Of a stretch of DNA of 64,000 nt, positions 7,618-16,127 are shown one piece after another; positions within the stretch are counted from its first letter, which is position 1, and each line of letters opens with the position of its first letter. The notes beneath the pieces are model-generated. The model saw nothing but the letters and a program-made list of their open reading frames with translations. It ran no database searches and was not told the origin of the DNA. The position numbers and the translations under genes are program-made. Origin of the DNA: Lancefieldella rimae ATCC 49626 (GTDB lineage Bacteria; Actinomycetota; Coriobacteriia; Coriobacteriales; Atopobiaceae); NCBI RefSeq assembly GCF_000174015.1, contig NZ_ACFE01000003.1, positions 124,001 through 188,000 of the forward strand, in the 5' to 3' direction.

Positions 7618-7625
7618 CTACACTC

Positions 7626-9008
7626 CTATGCTTTGATTAGATTACTTTCGTCACTTCTCGCAGGTACTAACTGCGCGGCCTGCTCGGCGCGTTCGTCGGC
7701 CATGCGCTGCATTTCAGCCTGCGGCGAATCAACGCACGACAAGACAGACAGTTGCGTCTCCTCGGACGTAATACCGGAGAGGTTGCCCGCAATCTGCGTT
7801 TCCTCGAGCAGGTTCGATGGAAGATTACGTGTGAACGTTGCACGGACAGTAGTCCAGGCATCAAGCGAAAGCTTGTTGTTACCTGCATAACCGCAAAGCA
7901 ACTTCCAGCGCTTAGAAAGCGAACGGCGGAACTTACGCTCTTTCACCATAGCAAGGTTGCTCATGGCCAACAGACGGTACTTAATAGCAATGCCGGAGCT
8001 GGTGTTGAAGCTCTCAGAGCTGAGGTCTGACGTCATCGAAAGCGTGAAGATAAGCCGCTCTAGACGGTCTATCAGATGTTCCTGCGTGTTATCTGCGTCA
8101 GGCTTCGATAAGAAGTCTATGACAATGTTTTGGCCGTCTCGAGACTTCAAATTGATGATGCGATTGTCTCGCAGATAATTCAGCGTTGCTTCGTCAATCT
8201 CTGCGCCGAGAATCTTCAGGTATGCATCAGCGTAGTATTCCACGTCGTTTGCTTTTTCCGAAATTGCCTTATCGTGAGCGTCTATGAGCGACATTACGCC
8301 TTCAAAAAGCCCTTGTCTCTCTTCATTGTCGATGTACTCGACCACAGGCACACCTGAAAAGCCGTGTATAACAGGCTCACCAAAGCTTACAGAACCACCA
8401 AAATAGGTGAACGGCGTCTCGTAAACATTGTCATAGAGTGTGCCGCGTATAGTGTCTGTCTTATCGTCGTAGCGGTTGTCATCTTTCCAAAAACGTACAG
8501 CATAGATGACGTTACTCTCGATGGTATCGTCACGAATAACAAAGCAATTCATCGGATTAACCGTTGCAGAGCGGGCATTAGCAGAAGCGTCACGCCACAT
8601 CAACTCATAGCCAACGCCGTAGATGTCAGCAAGCTTAGAAAGCTCTGCGTCTAGATCGTCGGAATCATTGGCCGCGCTCCATGCTTCAAGGTATTGTGCG
8701 AAAACTTCATCATCTGCAGTAGTGCGAATGGGAACACCGAGAAAATATCCGACCATAGAATCCACGATTTGTTTAGCGTAGTTCGCTACAAGCTTATTGT
8801 CAGGCTTATATGCAGCCTTAGCCTTTTGCCTGAGAATGGCGTGTCTGCCTTCATACGCATCACGAAGTGACACGAGACGTGGAACTTGGTTAGCTATGTA
8901 ATCGGTAAGCATAGCCGCTAGACGCTTACCGTCAAGCGTAACGTCTTCCGGAAGCCTATAACCGCCTGTAGGCTCATACGTGGCCGCATTAGCCGTAGTA
9001 TCTGCCAC
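7626..9008 (-). CDS. phage portal protein (SPP1 gp6-like)
   Basis: A 460-residue protein between large terminase and MuF. Characteristic features include an N-terminal helical stem with YEGRHAILRQKAK, the phrase LVANYAKQIVDSMVGYFLG near residue 90-110, and a C-terminal SSGIAIKYRLLAM stretch typical of SPP1-type portals. The portal dodecamer is the DNA channel and packaging motor dock. The GTG start at 9008 shares one base with the terminase stop (TAGTG) after a GGAGG site, indicating tight coupling. Confidence 0.92.
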   Translation of the reverse strand: MADTTANAATYEPTGGYRLPEDVTLDGKRLAAMLTDYIANQVPRLVSLRDAYEGRHAILRQKAKAAYKPDNKLVANYAKQIVDSMVGYFLGVPIRTTADDEVFAQYLEAWSAANDSDDLDAELSKLADIYGVGYELMWRDASANARSATVNPMNCFVIRDDTIESNVIYAVRFWKDDNRYDDKTDTIRGTLYDNVYETPFTYFGGSVSFGEPVIHGFSGVPVVEYIDNEERQGLFEGVMSLIDAHDKAISEKANDVEYYADAYLKILGAEIDEATLNYLRDNRIINLKSRDGQNIVIDFLSKPDADNTQEHLIDRLERLIFTLSMTSDLSSESFNTSSGIAIKYRLLAMSNLAMVKERKFRRSLSKRWKLLCGYAGNNKLSLDAWTTVRATFTRNLPSNLLEETQIAGNLSGITSEETQLSVLSCVDSPQAEMQRMADERAEQAAQLVPARSDESNLIKA

Positions 9009-10291
9009 TAGATACCTCCTTTGAATAGATGGATGATTGGTGCGCTCTCACGAAGCCTGATAGCACACGCCAGTGAGTCTGGCGCATCGTCGTGCTCTGC
9101 TCCCTCGGTAAAATCTATTACTTCGTCCCAGTACTCACGCGATGCTTTGACACTGCTTTGGAGCCTGTGTAGATGCGACCATTGCCCACGTGCAAACGTT
9201 GAGATTTTGATGAATTTATTCTCTGTTTCTTGGTAAGTCGATACAGGCAACCTGTAACCTTCAAGCTTGTCGGCAACGTAACCTTTGTCCGCGTTCTTCT
9301 CCATGTACACCGTGCCAAGTCTTAGCTCGCGGTGTAGCTCCAAGATGCGTGCCATGCACTTATCGACATGCGTCTCGCGATACAGCTCACCATGAACGTA
9401 TGGCTCACTATCTCGCCATTGGATGCACGTAATAGCTGTGCCATCCTTGCCGCCATAGGCCGCGTCAACGTGCATCAAGCCGTCATAAAGCAATTCTTTA
9501 TCGGTAAAGCTCTGACATTCACCCTCAAATACCGCGCCTTCCTCGGCCACATGCCGCAGCTCATAGTTCGCCGCGAAGAGTGAGTGCGTCATCTGCTTCT
9601 TAAGCGTCTCGGCTTCTTCCTGCGTAACGAGCCCTGTCTTATCCCAGGGCCAACGCACGGGCTCCGGCATCAACTGGAAGGCATCGTCTTTATGCCACGG
9701 TGTTCCTGTGTTGACGATACGCCCGCCGCGATTCTTGACGTTTTGCAGTTCGCGATAAACCTGCTTCGTACGCTCACGCTCTGCTCGCGAGTATCTGTCA
9801 CGCACCGTCACGATATCATCTGTGCACACAATGTCCCAGTGCTTACCTGTAAGTGACCCCCCAATACCGTACCCCGAGACTTGCGACACACCTGAGACAT
9901 TACACGCGATATCGCACGATAGCTCCGTAGATGACGCTGTAGTGACTCTCACGGGACGTCCGTAGATGATCTCGGCGATGTATTGCGTCACATCAGCACG
10001 CAGCATCTTTTCAACCGCTGAGAAGACCTCTGACACATCAGCTTCACTCTTGCGAAGAAATCCAACGGTCTTATCCGGCTGTGTAAGCATGATCACCCAC
10101 AAAGCAACTTCAAGACTTGTCGTCTTGTATGAACCACGATGCGCTTGCAGTGTCATATCGTACTTGCCGTATGCGATATCTCGAATCCATCTGTCGTGGA
10201 GTCCTTCGCGTAGAAGGTCATAGCCAAGCATATGGGCAAGCCTTACCGGATGTTGTTTGATGAGGTGTGCAAGCGCTCTATCCTTCTCCAC
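9008..10291 (-). CDS. terminase large subunit
   Basis: A 427-residue protein with an N-terminal ATPase: HRGSYKT (Walker A variant, about residues 54-60) and WDIVCTDDIV (Walker B region), followed by a motif III-like NTGTPWH, and a C-terminal RNase H-like nuclease starting at LMHVDAAYGGKDGTA with later acidic residues (HDDAPDSLACAI). It powers DNA packaging and cuts concatemers. It overlaps the small subunit gene by 14 nt and abuts the portal gene. Confidence 0.92.
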   Translation of the reverse strand: MEKDRALAHLIKQHPVRLAHMLGYDLLREGLHDRWIRDIAYGKYDMTLQAHRGSYKTTSLEVALWVIMLTQPDKTVGFLRKSEADVSEVFSAVEKMLRADVTQYIAEIIYGRPVRVTTASSTELSCDIACNVSGVSQVSGYGIGGSLTGKHWDIVCTDDIVTVRDRYSRAERERTKQVYRELQNVKNRGGRIVNTGTPWHKDDAFQLMPEPVRWPWDKTGLVTQEEAETLKKQMTHSLFAANYELRHVAEEGAVFEGECQSFTDKELLYDGLMHVDAAYGGKDGTAITCIQWRDSEPYVHGELYRETHVDKCMARILELHRELRLGTVYMEKNADKGYVADKLEGYRLPVSTYQETENKFIKISTFARGQWSHLHRLQSSVKASREYWDEVIDFTEGAEHDDAPDSLACAIRLRESAPIIHLFKGGI

Positions 10292-10676
10292 TGTCTACCT
10301 CGTCGAGCAAACTCTTAAATGCGACGCTAGCTTCCTTAGCGTTGGCGGATACTTCCATCTGTTGTACGGGCTTCTGCCCGGAAGTATCGCGGACGAACTC
10401 GGCAGCGCGCACATCTCCGTCGAGTGCCTGCGCCAAAATCTTCAGCGCCATCTTCTGACCGGCACGTAGATTTTTAGCAGCTAAAAGCCCTTCTAGTGTC
10501 TTGGCGTCTGAAAGCTTTCCCGCCTTCATTGGCATATTGAGAATCTCCAAGAACGTCTCGCGCATGTCTTTCTTTTCGCGGCGAGCCTTTCCGGAAGCCT
10601 TTCCGCCTTTACGGCCGCGCACTCGTGCTTCTTCTGTGCTTGGCGTCTTAAGATTCTTCTTATTTCCACGCGGCAT
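10278..10676 (-). CDS. terminase small subunit-like protein
   Basis: A 132-residue protein directly upstream of the large terminase. The N-terminus is strongly basic (RVRGRKGGKASGKARREKKD) followed by helices (MRETFLEILNMPM, AGQKMALKILAQALDG). This layout matches DUF5681-like or small-terminase-associated proteins that bind packaging-site DNA. Four 10-bp iterons lie 120 bp upstream and could be its target. Family identity is inferred from position and composition. Confidence 0.7.
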   Translation of the reverse strand: MPRGNKKNLKTPSTEEARVRGRKGGKASGKARREKKDMRETFLEILNMPMKAGKLSDAKTLEGLLAAKNLRAGQKMALKILAQALDGDVRAAEFVRDTSGQKPVQQMEVSANAKEASVAFKSLLDEVDSGEG

Positions 10677-10698
10677 CGACTCGCCTCCTTTGCATACG

Positions 10699-10729
10699 AA
10701 AAAAGCCCCTGCGCATCCGCAAGGGCTTT
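10699..10729 (-). terminator. intrinsic terminator upstream of terminase genes
   Basis: The minus strand forms AAAGCCCTTGCG/CGCAGGGGCTTT (one G-U pair, 4-nt loop) followed by a T run. It lies between the late regulator gene and the small terminase, so it likely separates early/middle from late transcription. Confidence 0.8.
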
Positions 10730-10793
10730 ACCGAGTCATTCTCTGTCAGTCACACCTGACGATACCACAATACCGCTTTTCCTAGTCTTTTCA

Positions 10794-10833
10794 AGTTCCA
10801 AACAGTTCCAACTAGTACCAAACAGTTCCAATT
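10794..10833. repeat. four tandem 10-bp iterons (AGTTCCAAAC type)
   Basis: Four consecutive 10-mers read AGTTCCAAAC, AGTTCCAACT, AGTACCAAAC and AGTTCCAATT. The 10-bp period places each copy on the same DNA face, as expected of cooperative protein binding. They lie between the ArpU/RinA-like regulator gene and the terminase genes, so a late-promoter activator site or a packaging site are both possible. Confidence 0.7.
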
Positions 10834-10835
10834 TT

Positions 10836-11270
10836 CTAAACGCCACTCCATCCATTCACGAGCCGCGCCACTCCTATATCATCTGTCAGCTCGAAAACCT
10901 GATTGCGCATCCTAAGACATGAACTGCGCGACATATGCGCGATACGACTCGTCTCACTCCAGCTTTTCCCATCCACAAAATACAGCTGCATCACAAGCGC
11001 CGCATCCTGACTGACGGCAAGTCCGATTGTATGACATGCCTTATAACCATCGTCAATCGTCTTCTCAAACTCCCGCACAAGTCGCGCGAGAGCTTCCTCT
11101 GCGCTTATTATAGCGGCTGAAATACTCGCTGTCGGGTCAGAAGTCATTCCAACACTTCCAGAGCCATTAGACGCGCTCCTAGGCTCTCTCATAGCGTTTA
11201 GCCTGATACGTGCGGAAGAAATTGACAGACTCGCATTCCTTACATCCTCCCACCATTCTTGCGCTGTCAT
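10836..11270 (-). CDS. ArpU/RinA-like late transcription regulator
   Basis: A 144-residue protein with a C-terminal sigma-70 region 4-like helix-turn-helix: ALVMQLYFVDGKSWSETSRIAHMSRSSCLRMRNQVFE. This arrangement is typical of phage regulators (ArpU, RinA, DUF1492-like) encoded just before terminase genes, which activate late operons. The N-terminal half carries helices and a Ser/Gly linker. It overlaps rusA by 4 nt and is followed by the iterons. Confidence 0.7.
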   Translation of the reverse strand: MTAQEWWEDVRNASLSISSARIRLNAMREPRSASNGSGSVGMTSDPTASISAAIISAEEALARLVREFEKTIDDGYKACHTIGLAVSQDAALVMQLYFVDGKSWSETSRIAHMSRSSCLRMRNQVFELTDDIGVARLVNGWSGV

Positions 11271-11731
11271 CTCATATCACCGTCTTTACCTGCAAAATCT
11301 CGTCTGATTTCCTCAGCTTTGAAGAATATCCCGTATGTCTTTGCGTAGCCTTTGCTGAGATGCTCGTCGATAATTCCCCTGTCATCATCGATAACACTGC
11401 ATCTCACGAGACAGTCTTCAAACGTCTTCAACATATTCGACATATCAGGCTTTCCTGTGTGCGGCTCGCCGTCTCTGTGCTTCATGCTTTCCGGAAACAT
11501 CCATCTCACAGTGAGCCTAAGCGGGCTTTGCAGAGTCTCTACGTCTTTCCCAACAGATGCACGTATCCACGAGCACAGCTCGTCTTCTGCATTCTTGAGC
11601 CTGTTTGACTTTCTAATGGCGGCTCTGCCTTTCCTTGGTCCTCCACCAATGACATATGCTTCGAGCGCGTTGTGCGTCACCTTCGGAGGATCGATCGGCA
11701 GAAACGCGCGAATTACTCTTGCGTCTTTCAA
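11267..11731 (-). CDS. rusA: RusA-like Holliday junction resolvase
   Basis: A 154-residue protein with RusA hallmarks: MFPESMKHRDGEPHTGKPDMSNMLK includes K-P-D-x-x-N followed by FEDCL and VIDDDRGI, supplying the catalytic aspartates. RusA dimers cleave four-way junctions formed during phage replication and recombination. It ends with a 4-nt overlap into the late regulator gene. Confidence 0.9.
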   Translation of the reverse strand: MKDARVIRAFLPIDPPKVTHNALEAYVIGGGPRKGRAAIRKSNRLKNAEDELCSWIRASVGKDVETLQSPLRLTVRWMFPESMKHRDGEPHTGKPDMSNMLKTFEDCLVRCSVIDDDRGIIDEHLSKGYAKTYGIFFKAEEIRRDFAGKDGDMR

Positions 11732-11960
11732 CGCGAATCACCTTCTTCATTTTTGTTGATTGTTGCCATCGGGCGGCGGCTTTTAATTACTTATGCTGTG
11801 AGGGGGGGCGTATGCTGTAGCTTTGCGCACAAGGATGTGCGCGCATTTATGCGCACATCCGTGCATACGACCTACCTTCACACAGGAGTGATACGACACT
11901 ACGAGTAGTAGGTAACACCTACGTATATATAAGAGACGCCGCCGCACTTCACCACCTAGC
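11732..11960. promoter_or_regulatory. intergenic region with inverted repeats between primase and rusA
   Basis: This 229-bp gap contains a perfect 10-bp inverted repeat GGATGTGCGC/GCGCACATCC (11833-11860, 8-nt spacer) and a second, GTAGGT-aac-ACCTAC, near 11908-11922, within otherwise non-coding sequence. They may be operators, a hairpin or part of a replication origin; nothing decides between these. A frame on the minus strand here looks non-coding. Confidence 0.45.
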
Positions 11961-14144
11961 CTATTTTTCGTCTTCCCAGAACTCTTTTTCAACTTCTTTC
12001 ATGCGGTCAAAATAGACGGTTTTAGTGCTTGTTTTTCCTTTGTAGCCGATGTACTCAACGGACTTTTTACCAAGCGGAGACCACTCTTTAGCGATCCAAT
12101 CGCGAATAGTGCGGTCTTTTGGCTTCTCGCCGTCATCTCTTGTACCGATATACTCGACCAGATCACCCATTGAGACGTATCCTTCTTCACCGCCGCAACC
12201 ATTTTCTATTGCTTTGTCAAAAGCGTTCTGTAGAAGCTCTGCGGCTTCCTTTTTGACACGATTACTCTCTTTCTTACGTGTCTCTTTTGCTTTGGAGAAC
12301 GGATCCGCTCCTTCCGTCTCGAACCTCGACAGCTTCCCTGTTGGATCAAGGTAAAACCTCGGCCACGAGAAGATGACGTTTTTCTCCGGAGGTGTTGGGA
12401 AGCTTCGTGTCGTCATTGACACGCGGTACGCCGGAGCGCCGGAAAGATGCGTCTTTCTGAACTCTTCCGGAATCTCAAGTGGTGTGAAGTCGCACATGGA
12501 GTCTGCGTCGCGCGCATAAACGCCAGAGCCGCTCATACGGTCCATTGCTTTTTTCTGTCCTGATGTGCCTTTTGGATGATGGTGCGCATAAACTACAGCG
12601 CATCCGCACTCCTCTGTGATACGGTCGATGGCATTCGTGAACTCTGCCACCATACGCGAATCGTTATCGTCTCCGCCGTTGACCTTGTAGACCGGGTCAA
12701 CAATGATCATCACGAATGTACCGGATTCACCATGTTTGAGCACACGCCGGATAAGAAGCGGTGTGAGCTCTTTCATAAGTCGCGCCTTGCCGCGCAGATT
12801 CCATGTGTAGAAGTTTTGACGCAGACTGTTAATCTTTTCTGCGTCAGCATGGTCACGACGTGCATTCCAGACGGTATGCAAACGCTGTCTGAACTCGTCT
12901 GCTTCAATCTCCAAATTGACGTAGAGTACCTTTCCCTTAGCGCATGGCATGTCAAGCCAGTCTCCGCCGGTACAAACCGCTTCCGCTAAATCGATAAGCG
13001 CGTAAGACTTGCCCATCTTGGAATCACCGGTAACGATAAGCTTCTGTCCTTGCCGGAGCAGTCCCGCGTCCTCGGTGCCTATAAGCGGCGCATTGAGCAC
13101 TACAGGCTCGTCCCAGTCTGAGCAATCCACCTCGTCCGGCAAATCATCTTCAGACTCGTCAATCCATACTTCCCACTCGTCCCAGTCTTTGCAGCCAATG
13201 TTGAGCTCTAGGAGTTTCTGGCGGTTTCCTGCGCGCGTAATGCCCGGCATACGTGAGAGACGCGATGGATTTTTATTAGCCGTGTCGGGACTAAATCCAT
13301 GTGTCGCACAGTATTGGTAAAGCTTCTCTACGCGTTTTCTGTAGAGCGCGTAGTCTGATCCCGCATCAATTCTGACAATAGCATGGACGCTTTTGTGTCC
13401 GGAGCTGACGACTGCCGCACACGGTAGTTTCATCGCCTTGATCATGCCGAGTTGCTTCTCTACTTCAAGTGTGTCTGATTCAACCAGTGCGTATCGATAC
13501 TCGGTGACGTTCTGGTTTCCTCGTCCTTTACCGTCCATGGGATTAAAGCAAATCCATGCTCCGGCGTTCTCGTTCCAGTCTCCCAGCACGGCCCCAATAT
13601 CATCGTTTTTGCATTTTGATAGTTCCTCGCGGAGCTGCTCGGCGGTTCTGTCCCAGTGTCCGCGCTTAGGCATATACCGACCGTCTTTTTCGTACGTTTC
13701 GTTGACGTAGCATACATGGTCGGAATCGTCGAAAAGCGTTTGCAAGTAGTCCGAAAGCTCGCGTGCTGGATGCCACGTGCCACCGTTGATATCGACGTCT
13801 TCTTCGTCTACCCAGTCTGGTGTAATGCCGCCTACCATAATTGGCTCGTCCCAGTCAATGGCTCGTACTGGACCCTGTGATGGATACCACCCTCTTTCTC
13901 TTGCCATTTGAATAATGGTGCCGGAGGTAATCCTCTCGACACCATTACCAAAACTCTTCCATTTACGTTCGCACTCGCCTTCGTGGTAGCGTGCGCTGTC
14001 TTGACGGCTCCACTCGTCCCAGTCCTGCCACGTAAAGCCGGATTCGTGGAGTGCCATTCCGCAATCGACCCACTCTTGATAGCTAAGTCCCGCAGGATCT
14101 ATCGCATCGAGTGCGTCGAGCAGGTCTCTATGTTGTTCTTTCAT
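11961..14144 (-). CDS. bifunctional primase-helicase (PriCT-2, AEP-like, RepA-type AAA)
   Basis: A 727-residue replication protein. Residues about 5-80 (GLSYQEWVDCGMALHESG) match PriCT-2 primase-C-terminal-type domains; residues about 200-300 (YRYALVESD, SGHKSVHAIVRID) resemble an archaeo-eukaryotic-type primase; residues 370-560 form a RecA-like helicase with Walker A TGDSKMGKS (372-380) and Walker B VMIIVDPVY. A C-terminal winged-helix-like tail follows. It presumably starts and unwinds phage DNA replication. Confidence 0.85.
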   Translation of the reverse strand: MKEQHRDLLDALDAIDPAGLSYQEWVDCGMALHESGFTWQDWDEWSRQDSARYHEGECERKWKSFGNGVERITSGTIIQMARERGWYPSQGPVRAIDWDEPIMVGGITPDWVDEEDVDINGGTWHPARELSDYLQTLFDDSDHVCYVNETYEKDGRYMPKRGHWDRTAEQLREELSKCKNDDIGAVLGDWNENAGAWICFNPMDGKGRGNQNVTEYRYALVESDTLEVEKQLGMIKAMKLPCAAVVSSGHKSVHAIVRIDAGSDYALYRKRVEKLYQYCATHGFSPDTANKNPSRLSRMPGITRAGNRQKLLELNIGCKDWDEWEVWIDESEDDLPDEVDCSDWDEPVVLNAPLIGTEDAGLLRQGQKLIVTGDSKMGKSYALIDLAEAVCTGGDWLDMPCAKGKVLYVNLEIEADEFRQRLHTVWNARRDHADAEKINSLRQNFYTWNLRGKARLMKELTPLLIRRVLKHGESGTFVMIIVDPVYKVNGGDDNDSRMVAEFTNAIDRITEECGCAVVYAHHHPKGTSGQKKAMDRMSGSGVYARDADSMCDFTPLEIPEEFRKTHLSGAPAYRVSMTTRSFPTPPEKNVIFSWPRFYLDPTGKLSRFETEGADPFSKAKETRKKESNRVKKEAAELLQNAFDKAIENGCGGEEGYVSMGDLVEYIGTRDDGEKPKDRTIRDWIAKEWSPLGKKSVEYIGYKGKTSTKTVYFDRMKEVEKEFWEDEK

Positions 14145-14153
14145 TTATTGTGA

Positions 14154-14330
14154 TCACCTTTTCTTAACTCTTAGCTTGTACCGACTCTCATACGCTCGAC
14201 ATGTGAGCGCCTGTAGAATTGGAAACAGCAGTATTTCGTCACCACGGGATTTGCACAGCCATATATCAGGCAGGCCGGGAGCAGGCGCGAGGAAACATCT
14301 TGCATGTACGCAGTTTTCACATCTACGCAT
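14154..14330 (-). CDS. 58-residue cysteine-containing phage protein
   Basis: A short protein starting MRRCENCVHARCFLAPAPGL with C-x-x-C and further cysteines (WLCKSRGDE, LTCRAYESR), resembling small zinc-binding phage proteins. The ATG overlaps the end of the upstream gene by 8 nt (GATGCGTAG) and the stop lies 10 nt before the primase start, so it fills the gap as a coupled gene. No function is known. Confidence 0.6.
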   Translation of the reverse strand: MRRCENCVHARCFLAPAPGLPDIWLCKSRGDEILLFPILQALTCRAYESRYKLRVKKR

Positions 14331-14526
14331 CTTCTTTCCTCTCGCCCCATGCGCAGAAGCCGTCTAAATTATCCTCTGGGATTACGAATCCAAAGCCATC
14401 GCAGATATAGCCACAAAGCGGATTGTAATGCTGGTGGCTGCAATCTCGACATCTCACGATTGGTTCGTCAGTGAGCCAATGCCCGCTGTTGCCGTCGGTA
14501 CCAACGATGTATTCACCTTCTGTCAT
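14323..14526 (-). CDS. small zinc-ribbon-like phage protein
   Basis: A 67-residue protein (MTEGEYIVGTDGNSGHWLTD) with VRCRDCSH, LCGYICDG and GFCAWGERK. This C-x-x-C ... C ... C-A-W-G arrangement is common in small uncharacterised phage proteins and predicts metal binding. The ATG at 14526 has an excellent AAGGAGGAGCG site; a longer upstream frame is not supported. It overlaps the next small gene. Confidence 0.75.
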   Translation of the reverse strand: MTEGEYIVGTDGNSGHWLTDEPIVRCRDCSHQHYNPLCGYICDGFGFVIPEDNLDGFCAWGERKEDA

Positions 14527-14546
14527 CGCTCCTCCTTTTTCTTCTC

Positions 14547-15083
14547 CTACGTCGCTAGTGCAAGTATTTGATTGTCGATATAGTCCCCTGCCGGTAGAGC
14601 GGCTTGCTCTTGCGGCTCCCTCATAAAAAGTATCCAATGCGTCTTAGACGCTTTAGGGCGTCGATTGCCGATAATCGGTTTTGCCGGACAAAGTGCCAAT
14701 ACGTCTTTGAGTGGGATATCACACTCGCACCACTTAAAGACAAGCACGCCATATGGCTTGAGTACTCGCAGACACTCGCGAAAGCCTTTGGCCAAGTCCT
14801 CGCGCCATGTATGACTATCAAGGCTGCCGTAGTAGTCGCTTCGCCATCCGCGCTTACCTATAAGATGCGGTGGGTCGAAAATTACCAGGTTAAAGCTTTC
14901 GTCCGGGAAAGGTAGCTCCCGGAAGTCAGCCACCATATCGGGACTGACATCAAGCGCACGACCGTCGCACAACGTGAGATGTCTCGGATGCGCGTCGCAC
15001 TTAAGTACGCGCGCGTCCTGCTTGTCGAAGTAAAAGCTCCGTGGCCCACAGGCCACGTCTAGGGCTGGTGGTAAAGTCATCAT
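14547..15083 (-). CDS. class I SAM-dependent methyltransferase
   Basis: About 178 residues with a Rossmann methyltransferase core: ALDVACGPRSFYFD (motif I), VLKCDAHPRHL, and the active-site-like motif FDPPHLIG followed by FKWCECDIPL. D-P-P-H is close to the D/N-P-P-Y/W motif of N6-adenine or N4-cytosine DNA methylases, though target specificity cannot be read. The start at 15083, overlapping the upstream stop, has a GGCGGTGAG site. It might protect phage DNA from restriction. Confidence 0.8.
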   Translation of the reverse strand: MMTLPPALDVACGPRSFYFDKQDARVLKCDAHPRHLTLCDGRALDVSPDMVADFRELPFPDESFNLVIFDPPHLIGKRGWRSDYYGSLDSHTWREDLAKGFRECLRVLKPYGVLVFKWCECDIPLKDVLALCPAKPIIGNRRPKASKTHWILFMREPQEQAALPAGDYIDNQILALAT

Positions 15084-15439
15084 CTCACCGCCTGCATAAT
15101 CTCTTGTACCAGCATGCCTTGAGGATGTAAACACCAGCCGAGAAGCTGAAAAACCATAATCACCAGCACAATTAGCAGAATGACGGCTATAGCAGCAACA
15201 AAGGCGGCAGCGAATTGTTTGCTATCACCAGGATCTCCATTGCGGATGCGTGATGAAACAAGAACGACAAAAACGATTAGCGCAACAATTAGCAATATGC
15301 CGAACATAACTGTGATATATATCGATTGCATGGCTCTCAACTGCGTATACTGCTCAATGGCTGACGCCGTGATGTCGTAGGCTGTGCCGAGACGCTTTGA
15401 TAACTCATCAATGACTTTGGTAAGCATTTCGTCACTCAT
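15080..15439 (-). CDS. two-helix membrane protein, paralogue A
   Basis: A 119-residue protein with a cytosolic N-terminal helix (MSDEMLTKVIDELSKRLGTA), then two transmembrane segments (about 43-63 YITVMFGILLIVALIVFVVL and about 78-100 FVAAIAVILLIVLVIMVFQLL) and a tail ending HPQGMLVQEIMQA. The whole layout is shared with the gene at 15771-16127, so the two are duplicates. Function unknown. Starts overlap the zinc-ribbon gene by 8 nt. Confidence 0.7.
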   Translation of the reverse strand: MSDEMLTKVIDELSKRLGTAYDITASAIEQYTQLRAMQSIYITVMFGILLIVALIVFVVLVSSRIRNGDPGDSKQFAAAFVAAIAVILLIVLVIMVFQLLGWCLHPQGMLVQEIMQAVR

Positions 15440-15767
15440 CCTTGCTCACCACCACTCTTGAACCACAGTTGGGACAGTACTTAGTCTCATCAAGATGTGT
15501 ACCATGTGGTAGCTCATATCCGCACGACTGACACACGATGTATTCCATGCAAAAATCAAGGTCTAGCTCACATGTCGGGTCTATGAGGTTGGCTAGGCGC
15601 TCAGCAAGAGCCGAAATGCCAAGCCAGGAATCTTTTTCACCGCCAATGGCGCCGCAAATGTCTGTATACCACGGTGTGTAATCAGGGTGTACGTGCTTAC
15701 TTGGAGTAAGGTTGCGCAGCCGCTCCGCTACCTTATGACGCTCCTCAGGTGTAGTGTGACCACTCAT
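15432..15767 (-). CDS. zinc-ribbon protein
   Basis: A 111-residue phage protein: N-terminal TPEERHKVAERLRNL, a short helical middle, and a C-terminal zinc ribbon YIVCQSCGYEL...YCPNCGSRV with two C-x-x-C pairs. Such proteins are frequent in actinobacterial phage early regions; their role is unknown. It sits between the two duplicated membrane protein genes. Confidence 0.75.
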   Translation of the reverse strand: MSGHTTPEERHKVAERLRNLTPSKHVHPDYTPWYTDICGAIGGEKDSWLGISALAERLANLIDPTCELDLDFCMEYIVCQSCGYELPHGTHLDETKYCPNCGSRVVVSKDE

Positions 15768-15770
15768 TGC

Positions 15771-16127
15771 CTACCTCCCTAAAATCTCGTGGATAAGCAT
15801 CCCCTGCGGGAAGGTTATCCAGTTGTATGTATCAAAAGCGGAAAAGATAAAAACAGCTATAAAAATTCCAGCGATACCGGCAAGAAAAACGAAAGCGGCG
15901 AAAAAGAAACCCTCGTCGCCGTCATGCGATTTATTGCCTATACGAAGTACGATGACTGATAAAACAGTACATAAAATAATCGCTATACCGACCATGACTA
16001 AGCAACGCCAAGAATCCACTATCTTCGTCTGTACATACTGAGACATAGATTCTGCTGCGATGCTATAGGCGCCGTCAAAGCGCTTTGCGATCTCGTCTAT
16101 GATTTTGGTTGTGATTTCATCGGTCAT
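15771..16127 (-). CDS. two-helix membrane protein, paralogue B
   Basis: A 118-residue protein starting MTDEITTKIIDEIAKRFDGA, aligned residue for residue with paralogue A at 15080-15439. Two transmembrane segments (CLVMVGIAIILCTVLSVIVL and FVFLAGIAGIFIAVFIFSAF) precede FPQGMLIHEIL. The ATG at 16127 was chosen because AAAGGTGA precedes it and it aligns with the paralogue start; a GTG at 16136 is the alternative. Function unknown. Confidence 0.7.
   Translation of the reverse strand: MTDEITTKIIDEIAKRFDGAYSIAAESMSQYVQTKIVDSWRCLVMVGIAIILCTVLSVIVLRIGNKSHDGDEGFFFAAFVFLAGIAGIFIAVFIFSAFDTYNWITFPQGMLIHEILGR

Noticed and set aside
11783-11992. 69-residue minus-strand frame between rusA and primase
   Set aside because: It is made largely of the inverted-repeat region, has odd composition and overlaps the primase end.
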